In this document: positions 36,346-56,600 of the stretch, piece after piece | Layout: each line of letters begins with the position of its first letter | How positions within the stretch are numbered: the stretch's first letter is position 1 | Assembly: GCF_029227915.1 (NCBI RefSeq) | Contig: NC_079886.1 | Span: 8,308,001-8,372,000, forward strand | DNA: 64,000 bases | From: Hydractinia symbiolongicarpus | Lineage: Eukaryota > Cnidaria > Hydrozoa > Anthoathecata > Hydractiniidae | Direction of reading: 5' to 3' | The notes under the pieces: model-generated | What the model was told of the DNA's origin: nothing | Seen by the model: the letters and a program-made list of their open reading frames with translations, nothing else | Database searches by the model: none | Position numbers and translations under genes: made by a program

Positions 36346-37918
36346 ACTTTTAGATGCATAATCAAATATATTTTTTTCCTTTTTCTGTTTTTAATTAGAA
36401 TAGGGTGTCTTCCGGACTATGGAAACCTGGAAAGCATTGAAATCAGACTAAGTGACCTGGAAAATCTTGAATATTAGTATTTTTTAAAACATTTTTGCAT
36501 CGTTATAAAACGTTGTCATGTATAAGAATGTTGTGTTTGAATTTTTTTTTCACAACCTTTAAATATCGCCAAAATTATCGTGAAAATCCTCGACAACACC
36601 AAAAAAAGCCAAGGGAGCCACAAAATTGTTGAAAATATTCGCTATATACTCTGATGACTCTTTCGTTTATTTTTAAATATTTTAGATATTTTATTTTCAA
36701 AGACAAGGAACTTTTGTGGAGTTATTCGTGGTTTTAATTTGTTGACAGACTTTTAAGGCGGTTTTCCAAATCCCGGAAATTTTTCGAAGAAGGAAACATC
36801 TATACTAAGAGCATGCGCAATTACCATTATGTATAGTTTTCCGAGGAATATTTTGTTCTCTCTGCGGAAAAAAAAAAGAGAAGTTGATCAAAGCATAAAC
36901 ATTAAAAATGGCGGACGAAGAAGTGTTGTGATGATTTCTCGCATAAGAACTGCACTGCAAAAAAAATATCTCAGTGTCAAAGTCAAATGTGCAGAAGGAC
37001 AAACTTGTTCTCGTCTAACGCCATATAACATACGAAAATGGCGGAAAAATAATTCCTAAACACGGAGATGCAAGTCTTTCACAGGAATGTTATACTCCCC
37101 TTTTTTCTTTTTTTTCGTGGTATATTTTTCGCATCCAAACAGATTTTTTTGTGGTTTCTTCTCTTCATAAGCCTTTCTAATAACAACAAAAATTAACACC
37201 CTTCTACTTATTTCCGCCATAGTTGTTTACATCGTTTATATTTTTCCAGGCTTGTGCAGAAGGACAAACTATGTCTATGTCGAGATGGGTTTGAGAACGG
37301 CCTGAAAAAGCGTGCACCTTAAATACTCCACTAACCTTCTGGGCGCTTATTTCACAGACCTTATTTCAAGGGTGATATGGAGGGTGAAGTGGTGGAGGTA
37401 AATTTAACAAATTGGCAACTTTAATACGTATTATTTCAAGATGTTTTTGATATCACGAAACAAGTGTTGACATTATTTTATATATTTTGAGTTGAAAAAT
37501 CACTAGCTAGCTAGGGCCTGGCACATGAGCGTTACCATAAAATTTGCTGTTTTCTCTGGCGTCGCCATTTAATTACTGAGGTTTTTTTGTTTAGTTACAG
37601 ATTGAACTTGTTTAGAAATAAGGGTTTTTTCACCAGATCGGGTATTTGGGTAAGTCATCAAACCCAACCCCGAACCCAGCACCTTTTAAAGCACAACGCC
37701 GTTGAGAAGCAAATAGTCCTGGGGACGAGGTTGCATCAAACCATGTAGATATTGATACTGTGATATTTACACTCTCCATACGCACACTTTAATGAACATC
37801 GTAAGCACGACTTGTTATCAATCGTCAGTTTTCCTTTAAGGAAACGTAAAACGTTCGTGTCAGACTTAAACCAGACCAATAAAACCCAAAGAACATCAAC
37901 AAACATAATTCATATTTA
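36346..37918. other. stretch without a recognised gene
   Basis: Short frames only. TCCTGGGGACGAGGTTG at about 37717-37733 is an end of the dispersed CAACCTCG family. Confidence 0.3.
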
Positions 37919-38058
37919 TCTATATTATAATACCCGTATACGTCTGTCTGTCTGTCTGTCACGCAAAATGGTAGCTTAGCTGCGCAATAGCAAGAAGCAC
38001 GCAATGCGGTATAAAAAGGACGGGCGAACCCGTGGATTTTCCACGGGCTAACGACTAG
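37919..38058 (+). mobile_element. Helitron-like non-autonomous element, copy 4 (complete)
   Basis: This is the best copy, 140 bases: A|TCTATATTATAATACCCGTA, four GTCT units, the core ACGCAAAATGGTAGCTTAGC, then GGACGGGCGAACCCGTGG. The 3' hairpin CCCGTGGA-TTT-TCCACGGG has an 8-base-pair stem and a 3-base loop, and is followed by 7 bases and CTAG|T. There are no terminal inverted repeats and no target duplication, as expected of Helitrons. Confidence 0.8.
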
Positions 38059-39755
38059 TTACTTCAAAAAGTAGAAACTCAGAATGTTAATTTCGCACAA
38101 AACAATAATGCGGACAGGGGTTAATATAGGAAATTATTTTGGGTGTCGGTAATCCCTAAATTGTCTGTCAACCTTTTTAGAAAACGAGAAACTCAATTTG
38201 TTTGTATCAAACAGTTAATATTCTAAAGAGAACCTACAAGTTCTAGAACCGTTACCACCACATTTTTTCCCTATCCATCATTAGAAAAAGTAAGGCAGTT
38301 TTCATCTCTCTATTTTGGGCGCTCAAATTGGATGTCCCCAAAATCGGTATAACGATGTCTAAATTGACCTGTATTAGCTTCTGACGGAGACATAACATTA
38401 AGGCGTAGGAAAGCCTTTGGGACAGGTAGGCGGGAAAAAAGCGCGCGAAATCTTAAAATTTTTAAAACGTGGAAATGCACATGAAATATACAATAAGACA
38501 AAATCCAGCTAACTGTTTCTTCTTAACTAACAATTGACAATCAATGTATTTTTTTTTTTAAATTATTCCATTACCTCTAACAAGTCACAAATCTTTTATG
38601 TCTATACCTGCAGAAGTTATACACCGAAAATTGCAATAAATATCGCTGGTGATAAGTTGTATATACTTTATGAAATACGATTTCTCACTTATAGGCCTCA
38701 CATTTCGTAATTTAGCAAATGGTAACGAGCTAATTTTAGGATATTTGCAGATACTTAATTTGGCAAAGGTGGCTATCGCAAATTTTTCGTGGATTTTTAA
38801 TTTGCACTGCGCAAGTGTAAAATTTGCTGTACGGCTTGATTTAAATTAGGGGTGGTTTAGTCAAAGGCTCTAGTCTTTCACCACGGCTTTTTATTTTTTC
38901 TGCGTTTTTTCCGCGGTTATTCAAAATTCGCGTTAATTTATTGACTGTTGATTAAATGCAGGGTTAATTTAAAGACTGTTAATTTCATGACTCGTTAATT
39001 TAAATACTGTTAATTTGGTAACTTTTTTGTAACACATAAAAGCCTAAAAAACATAAAAATACAACTTTTTTTAAAAAAAAACGGACGGACGATAGCTCAA
39101 CGGTGTTCTTTTTTTAGCAATTTTTTTTTAAAATAGCTTTTCTTCATACTCTGATCTAAGTGGAAAATTAACAGAAAGCACTTTTTCTTCATTTTAACAT
39201 TGTTTTTCCAAACAACAAAAACTTTTCTTTCGATTTCCAAACCGCCTTGTAATAGAGGAGACCGCTTCACCACCGTGAATTCGACTGTTGCCGTAATTTT
39301 TGCTTTTTGTATCGCATATTCTCAAATTCGCGTTAATTAAATGCATTTTTGAAAACAACCTTGCTCAACCGCGTTAATTTCATGACTGTTAATTAAGAAT
39401 AAGGCAATTACATTTCAAGCCGAATCGATAATAAACCGAAGTCAACCCAATAGCATAGACGCTGGAGAGCGCTTGGGGACAAAGTTAAAATCCGAGGTTG
39501 TTTATACTTATTCGAAAGAAGCCTTAAGAGCTCTCTGAACGAGAATGGGAATTCCAGAGAGGTACTGAAACTTGAATTGGTCGTCTAAAGATTATCTCTG
39601 GTTTTAAATTATGGCATTAAAAATATTTATTTTATTTATTTACTAGAAAACGTGATTAAATTCTTTTTGGTTCTGAATAATTTCTATACATTTAAATAAC
39701 GCCTTCACACAAAAACTAAGCAGCAAATTGTATATTTTATTTACGAAGTGCAATA
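38059..39755. other. stretch with a decayed GTTAATTT-rich repeat
   Basis: No gene is supported. From about 38,890 to 39,415 the motif ACTGTTAATTT/CGCGTTAATTT recurs about ten times, and the phrase AAATTCGCGTTAATT..AAATGCA appears at both ends of this part as a direct repeat. Confidence 0.4.
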
Positions 39756-40232
39756 TCAAAGCTCCTCCTTGATTGGATCATTTTTGTGCATGTGACCATC
39801 TTTATGTTGATGTCGAGGATCTTTCTTCTTTTTATCTCGAGTGCCGCCATATTGCAAAATTGGTTGATAAAATTCTTTAAACGTTAACCTCTTGTCGCCG
39901 CTTTTGTCTTCCATCAAGGACATGTCTGCCCAAATTTCCGCGCTCTCTGTGTCATTACTAATGGTTAATTTACCGAACAGAATTAATTCTTTACGATCAA
40001 GTAAACCATTTTTATCTTTATCGATAAATTTAAACAAAAATTTAGCTTGAGATTCGGAAACTTTCGTGTTATATTCGTGTTCATTTTCTTTTGACAGATG
40101 CTCGAACTTTTTCTCCGACTGCCGTTCGGTATTTTTTAAGTCGCTTAAAAAATCTTCGACAGTTTGTGTTCCCACAACCATAAATGCTTTTTGAACGATA
40201 CAGAAAGTTATGAATACTTTAAAATATTCCAT
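39756..40232 (-). CDS. small secretory-pathway EF-hand protein ending in KEEL
   Basis: The frame encodes 158 residues in one exon. Residues 1-20 form a signal peptide (FKVFITFCIVQKAFMVV). Residues 28-60 are charged and helical. Loop 1 (71-82) is a canonical EF-hand: D71, D73, N75, G76, D79, E82. Loop 2 (109-120) is slightly unusual: D109, S111, D113, T117, E120, with K at the position normally held by Gly. The tail (133-150) is Lys/His-rich and the protein ends KEEL, close to the KDEL/HDEL retrieval signal. It should bind calcium in the endoplasmic reticulum or be secreted. It resembles a short reticulocalbin or MCFD2-like protein, but I cannot assign a family. TTTATT (AATAAA on the coding strand) lies near 39737, downstream of the stop. 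Confidence 0.75.
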   Translation of the reverse strand: MEYFKVFITFCIVQKAFMVVGTQTVEDFLSDLKNTERQSEKKFEHLSKENEHEYNTKVSESQAKFLFKFIDKDKNGLLDRKELILFGKLTISNDTESAEIWADMSLMEDKSGDKRLTFKEFYQPILQYGGTRDKKKKDPRHQHKDGHMHKNDPIKEEL

Positions 40233-41803
40233 TTTGATAAAAAAAGTTTAATCGATTTTAAAAATCGACGAGATTTTATTTTTACAACATACGTAAAAAG
40301 CTGAGTCAACAAACAAAATAATTGATTGTTTAATTTCGCTACGTGTTGTGAAGAGAGAGCACTTACGAAAAGTTCATTGTAAAATTCATTTTCACTAGTC
40401 CGAAGGCAATTAACGCGAATGCTTATAACAACTTGTTTAATCAACGTGATTTAGCTAACTTACTTATCAAAAGCATATAATAGCAATGGTAAGCCTGAAA
40501 AGTGTTTTTAACTCGTTTTGAATTTCTAGTCTAGGACGGTGTGGGGTGCATAAACCATTCATTGTAAAGCCATCGAATGTGCATTTTAAACAAAAAGCAA
40601 ACTTCGACAAAAAATTCAACAAAATAATTTTTTTTTAAGTTAGAAGACATCTTTATATTACATTTTTACAATAGAAATTCTATTTGTACAAAAAAATCTA
40701 TTTCTATCAACAATTTATGAAAACTTCTTTTAAGTGTATATGGAAAAAATAAATGGCCGAACCACAAATAAACGGACTTCTCAAACATCGACGACCGAAA
40801 TTTGAAATTGTTAGAAACATAAAAATGTTGATGAACAAACCCATAGGACTATAAAGTGAGGTCACAATTGTTTTCTTGTAGCATGGGAAATTCATAAGAA
40901 CACTTATTAATGTCCCACCCTTCACCCAGAAACCGTTATTTCTAAAAATTGATAAGAAGGATAAATTTACGATAATTATTTCTTTCAAATATTTATTTTC
41001 TTAAATTAGGTTAAAGGTCACATTTTTAAAGTGTCCTGATAAAATAGAATTTTGCAAATATTTAAACTTGCCTAAATTATTTTGCAGTTTAAAGGAAATT
41101 TTAACACTAACTTAAAACCAGGAAAATTTGGGCCGATTAGAGAATGGGTCATACACCAACCAACCAACCAACCAACCAAACGAACAAGCAAAATAAATAA
41201 ATAAATAAATAAACGAAAACAACATCAAAGCCCTATACTACAAATTTATGTAAATTGAAATGTAAAGAAAGTTTCCTACTGGTTGATCTCTTAACACGTT
41301 TTTCATTTCATAGCAGTACTGGTCGTTTCTCTCATGTCATCATGTTTATCTTCCATATAATTGTACAGGATTACAAACGGTTTTCACTGAAAGCTCTGCT
41401 GTGAAAAAAAACATAAAATAATTTGCAAATTTTCATTCGATTAAAAACATATTAGAGAATGAGTTCTAAATTTACAAAACGTCACCTGGAGGGAGGCTTA
41501 CAGCTAGTCTGTTATTTAAAAAAATATTAAGAATAAGAAGGGATTTATCAAGCCATCGCACTTGTAACAGAATGGCTACAGATTTAAAATTTCGCAAATT
41601 TAGTACATTCTAGGAGAATTTAGGAGGCTTATGGTGCTTCAGGAGAAAACAATAAAATACGTATAAAAACCATGTTCTAAAAATTTTTAGTATAATAACT
41701 AAGTCTATCCTACATACCACTAATCTTTTTTAAAAACGTGATAATAATAAAAAACTACTTAGATAAAAAAATGCATGTCGTGATAAAGAATTAAGAGATG
41801 TTA
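40233..41803. other. stretch without a recognised gene
   Basis: Only short frames and a simple repeat at 41157-41213 are present. The first ~200 bases are the promoter side of the EF-hand gene. Confidence 0.3.
41157..41213. repeat. simple repeats (CCAA)n and (AAAT)n
   Basis: About five CCAA units are followed by a short linker and about five AAAT units. Confidence 0.85.
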
Positions 41804-41908
41804 TCTATATTATAATGCGCGTATACGTCTGTCCGTCCGTCCGTCTCTCACGCAAAATGGTAGCTTAGCTGCGACGGGCGAACCCGTGAATTTTTCCACG
41901 GGCTAACG
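41804..41908 (+). mobile_element. Helitron-like element, deleted copy 5
   Basis: The 5' end A|TCTATATTATAATG is intact and GTCC repeats follow. The middle from the TAGCTGCG core to GACGGGCG has a deletion, and the 3' end stops at CTAACG without CTAG. Confidence 0.7.
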
Positions 41909-42210
41909 TTTGGGAATTAGTGTGTAGCCATTTTGTGTATTCTTTGAACAGAATTAAAGCACAAAAAATATTATTTCCTTTTTTTGAAAAAAATCTTAAA
42001 AATGTTAAACTGCTAAAAATTTATCCTTTAAAATATATATGAACAACTCACCCCAAAGCTTAGCTTTTCCAAGACACACAAAATAAGACAAAATGACATT
42101 CATGGAACCCCGAAGCAGTGGCAAAAACAATCATATGCAGCCCAAACAACATTTAGAACAAGTATAATAACCAGCAAAAATATGAAGTAGATAAAAATAT
42201 ATGACTACAC

Positions 42211-51301
<9,091 letters not shown>

Positions 51302-53295
51302 CTATCAACTAATCCATAAACTAAAGAAGAAAATCATAAATTGTGATATAAATCTGAACTCAAAACATAAGTGATTCTTAGACGATTCGTTATTGGGACA
51401 TCGCAAACAAGCTTTTAGCAAAACCAAATGTATATATATGAGAAAACATGCTGAAAATGAGAAAATATATTCTCTCAGCAAACTCACCCTGAGTGTTTTA
51501 CACTTGGCAAATTATTTTCTTGAAGAAAAATCTTAAAAGGAATCCAAGGTATAAAATGATGTTGGACTTATATTATAGAGCTTAAAAAAGTTGATTAACA
51601 AGCAATGAGCAAACAAGTGTCATTTTGGCATCAAATTTTACATTAATCAATTCACCTTTTTAATATCTATGCATTAATAAAGTTTGAATGCACATCCCTT
51701 AACAGGTCTAAAATTACTGATGACAGAAAATGTCAAAATTTGCTTTTAGTTAATTAAATCTAAAATTCTATAAATGTGAACATCTTGAGAACGAAAAAAT
51801 TAAAAGGACTTGTTAACCAATTTTTTAAGCCCTATAATATTAGTCCAACATCATTTTGTAACTTGGTTCCCTTTAAGTAATTGAACTTTTAAATAGGAAA
51901 AAAAAACTCAAAATACACTGGACTTCAAGTAAATTAGTTCATACTAAGTTGCAAAAATATGTTATAAGGTGTAAAAGTTTTTAAAAATGCCTTAATGTGT
52001 ATTTTCTGACGGGTAAATGGATATATCAATTCCTTTGCCAAAATTATTCGGAAGTTATTGTCCCTGGTATATAAACAGGATGTGTTCAGAAAAGAAAGTC
52101 TTTCATGAAAAACCAACAATGCATTTTTTAAAAAGTGTAGTAGCAATTTTAGGCAAGAAAAACAATCTAACGAGAGACTCCTGTTTTTGGACAAAACTCC
52201 TGTGCTCCCATTGAGAAGTTATCTCTCATACTTAGGCATTTTAACAGCAATTTTTTACTATTAATCTATATATATTTAAAGAGATTTCTGCAACCTTGTA
52301 CTAGATAGCCACTTGCTGCTTCCCCAGTCAGTATCAGTTTAATTCACTTCACATTTGGTTGCAAAATTTGTTTGCTGAAGTGGATTATATGTGTGTAGAA
52401 AAAACAACAACTTCACCTCTGGGTAAGTGAAAGAACGTTTAAATTTTGAAATTTTATTGTATATAATTCATTCTTTGAAATAAAAAAATAATAAAAAACA
52501 ATATTCTAAACTGGACTGTGTTTAGGCCTTTAAAATAATTCATTTTTAAAATTATTTATGGCATTTAAGCTATGAAAATGAAAAAATAAAAAGAACATTA
52601 TTTCACTGGGTTGTGTTTACTCAAAGTTAAATAAAATCTACTACAATTTTTAATTCAGGAAAATATTGTCAACGGCTTCATGGTCAATTATTCACAATTT
52701 TCTTTTTCAAGGTTGGTCTATTGCTTTTGTAATTACCTATGATAATTTTTTGAATCTCACTGCAGAAGCATTGACGCCGACCAGTATTTACTTAAAAAAT
52801 TTAGCTCTTCTATAAGTAACCTCCACTTCAATTTTGCTAAAGACTTCATTTGGTTTGAAAAGTAATCTATATTTTATAGAACCTTGGGGTCGGAAGGAAT
52901 ATCTTAGAATAAAAATTCATCACTTCAATTTGTTAGTGCACTTTCTAAACAAACTTAAAGCTAACCTTCTATGACAAAACAAGTTGATTTCAAACAAAAA
53001 AGCTTTAAAAGTTGTCTATAAATTTTTTTAACTTTTAAATCTTCACTGGTTTCAAATATATAGGCCTTGCAGGTTTAGTCAAATATTAAGAATTAAAACA
53101 TCATAAGTTTGATGCAGATAAAAAATGCTGGTATAAATGGTAATCAGGATAACTAAAATTTATACTCAGGTAAAAATGTAAAATGTAAAAAATTACTTAC
53201 AACACTACATCAGAGATGGTAAATGGATGTGGATATACTATTAAGCTTATTACCAGTCTTGCAAATCAGATTATAGGGACAGTGTTATCCCAAGT
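51302..53295. other. 5' flank of TMEM245
   Basis: This probably includes the promoter and a non-coding first exon of TMEM245, which I could not locate. Short frames only. Confidence 0.3.
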
Positions 53296-53680
53296 TACAA
53301 ACAGTTGAGTGCGATAGTGTATTGTTTTAAGGGCATCTATGATGCATTAAAAGGAAGTAACTAGAGAGGGTTGAATGGTCGCACTACAGATGCAATATTT
53401 TTAACCAGACAGCTTTAAGAAAAGCATTTTGGAAAGAGAAATAATCTCTATTATGATGTTGTAGATTTAGAAAGATAAAGTTATTTGGTGGCTATAGGAA
53501 AATTAGGTGTGGATGAGTGGCTAGTTAATAAGATGTTAGAAGTCATGTCAGGATTAAGGATTCACTTTGTGATGAATTTAGTATATATGTTAATCTCTCG
53601 TTTTCGTGAAGGACAAATAAAATGTGGACATCCGGTGTTGGTGTTTATTGTGATATGTGATTTAATGAACTGTGTTTTAA
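53296..53680 (+). mobile_element. decayed non-LTR retrotransposon reverse transcriptase fragment
   Basis: Read across stops and shifts, the plus strand gives GRTTDAIFLTRQL, EKHFGKR, YYDVVDLER and then GKLGVDEWLV. These match the order of blocks in LINE-type reverse transcriptases (the TTDAIF-RQLQEKH block, the FVDLEKAFD block, and the RKLGVDEWLV block that follows). At least two stops (after RQL and after DLER) interrupt it, and the catalytic YxDD region is not seen. It is a dead relic. Confidence 0.7.
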
Positions 53681-56600
53681 AGTAGAAACTGTCGCTGTGT
53701 TGCAGTTGTGTTCCAGAGAAATTGTGTTTACTGTTCCAGCTATATTGTGTTCCAAATACTGCGTCGTGTTAATCGTGGTGTTTAGTGTGGCATGTAAGTT
53801 CATAAATATCAGACACTGATTTGGACATTGCAAAAGAACAAAATTTCAACTTTATCCTGATATTCTGTAACATACCTTCCGACACTTTAAAACGAGAGAT
53901 TGAGTGCACCTAGTTTAGAGTTGCCGTTAGGCGCCACCATTTTTGGCGCCTAGTGGGAAAATTGAGATTTTGAGCCTCTAGATGCTTGGAAAACGCATCT
54001 CCGAGAATCTTCAAGGTAAGATAACTGACCACCATTTACCACTATTTCTACGCAATTTCAGTAAAAAACTACAGCAGTACTAGGTTTAAGGCTGTTTTCC
54101 ACCAGAAGACATCATTGTGTTAAGAAAAATGCTTATAATATTATTATAATTATTATATTGTTATAATAATTTTGAACTTCAGGGACGGTTACTGGAGAAG
54201 CGCTTAAAGAAAAGAGGGGTGCTAAAAAGAGGAAATAAAATTAAAAGATGACTTGCAAATATTTACAACAGTTAACAAAGTTTGTGTTTTTTGCACATGT
54301 GCAAGCATTCCTGTTAGAAAATATAAACAACAGACCACAGTTATCAAAGAAATCCATTGGAAAAAAAATATTTGTTTATTTAGTTAAAATGTAATTACAG
54401 CTCCTCTTACGCTACTCAAAAAATATTTAATCTTTCTTAACAGCCATTTTATCCTACATGAGTCCTGCTTTTTAACTACGCAATAGTGCATGTACGCCTA
54501 TTGTTCTCAAAATGAAATCTAAACAACTATGTCACATAGAAATCGCTCTATAGATTGGTTCCTAATGTGTGTGGTGCTTCCCTTACAAATATGACTTTGA
54601 AACAAATAGGCCTAAAGATTTGAATTAGGACAGCATAGAATAGCGTCCTATTCAAAAACTTAAAAGCAGGCATATTTCGAATCAGGAAGGAGCTAAGTTA
54701 TAGCAAGCCAAATAATCCTTTTACTTTGAAATTATTTTAGAAGTAGTTAGCTAGCTATTTCCTTAATAACAAACAAGAAGAACAAAGACGGTACACTTTT
54801 TAAGGAGTAGAAAGGAGCCGAGCTAGAAAAACTGGCTGCCAAGAAGAATGAATGGCCTCAAAATCTTTATCAAAACAAATATCAATTTTATTAAATATGA
54901 GTAAAATTTAATTAAAATGTTATTCCTTTCCGATAGTTCCTTCTAGCAAAATGTGTTTTCACAGTCTACAAAAAGCTAGTGGCGGGCATGTCAACAGTAG
55001 TCATCAACTTTTCTGCGCCAAGTCCGCCATTATTGTTGTTTACTGCACACGAAGCTTAATTGTCACGATGTCATAGCACGGGACTAGGCGCAAAGCGTTT
55101 TCTGTTTCTGGCATTCTCTACCAAATGGTAGCCTAGTTAACTAAGCTTTCTTCTTCGAGTTGATAAAATGAGTTTCTCTCAAACAAAAGCTTAGACGCGA
55201 ACGAATGACTCAGTGGAAACCCCGAGTTTAAATTGAACAATGTGACTAATCGCTTCGGAGCCCATTTTATTTTGTCTGTGATTTGTTTACCAAGCTTGGC
55301 CAAATCTGACGCTGGTAAAAACTTTGTAGAATACTAATGTTTGTAAGGGTGAGTGAAACCACTCGCTGGGATATTCGGGATGAAAAGGGCTTTCCCCGAT
55401 AATAATCACGTGAGCAGAGAACAATAGAATTAGCCAATCAAAAAGCGCGGCCAGATTGTGACCGCGGAAAAATCGTTTGAGACACAGCGTAATTTTTCCC
55501 ACCTTAACCACTCCGATTTCCCGGTGGTAAGAAAAATTACGCTTGGTCTCCTGGCTAACTAAATGGTGATTCGTATATTTTGGTAGAGTGGTACATCGCG
55601 CATGACATATTTTATAAAACATATTTCATATCCACCACAGATCTTTGCACTTGACATCAACCGACTTGTGACCAGCAACTTTCTCGGTATCCACGGGCCA
55701 AATGTGGATTGCATCATTTGTGCGTATTTTCCAAGAAAGAAAACCGTGAAGCTGGTCACTTTCAGTTGTGGATGTACGTCTGTTTGCGTCTGCGTTAGCG
55801 TAAAAAAAAAAAAAAAATACAGGGCAATAGCGAAAGCAGGGAAGAAGAGACATATCCTTTCTAACATTTTCTTGATTATTTGCGCCGGTGAGGTACATAA
55901 AACGAAAATTGCATAAATTAATATTAATGACAGTTCAAGTTTGCGATGCTTTCCCCGCGACCACCAAAGACCGATTTTACAACACATGCATTTATGCTAT
56001 TGTCATGTGCATGCGCATAACCCGAAAAGTCGGGTTACATGGTAGTGCATATCCGAAAAAAAACATTGTTCCTGACATATCGCAGAACGTCAGAAACAAC
56101 GCAGACTTTATTTGTAGAAAATTATTTATTTTTTCACTCTTTAATGACCTTTTAACATATGCATTTTGATGGGATACTTTTACAATCGCTACATAATTTT
56201 TTTTATAAGTATAACGTTTAAAAACAGCATTTTAGGCTCCCTAGAAGCACAAGGGCTAGACATCTGCTTAGGTTATTAATCCATCTGAACCGTCTTTTTT
56301 TTTCCCTGTTTACAATAAAACTTACACTACTATGCATGTTAGTCCTCGTGGTCACATGCTAGACATGACAACTAGCTACATCCGGAGACTTGTCTATTTG
56401 AGCAAAGATGGTCAAAAATATCGACACAATCCGACTTTATGAGATACTTCAGATATGTGCACTGATCTTTTAACCTCATCTTTAGCCTCTCAAAAAGCAC
56501 TGGTAACCTTCATCTCAATGTCTAACGTTTTTTTAATGAGACGAACGACCGTCCTTATGTAGTTGAGTTCATAGTTCCTAGGAGACTTCAGGTTTCAGGG

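Noticed and set aside
55559-55987. Overlapping frames on both strands around 55.6-56.0 kb
   Set aside because: Several mutually overlapping frames without domains; they cross a poly-A/poly-T tract and look like chance.
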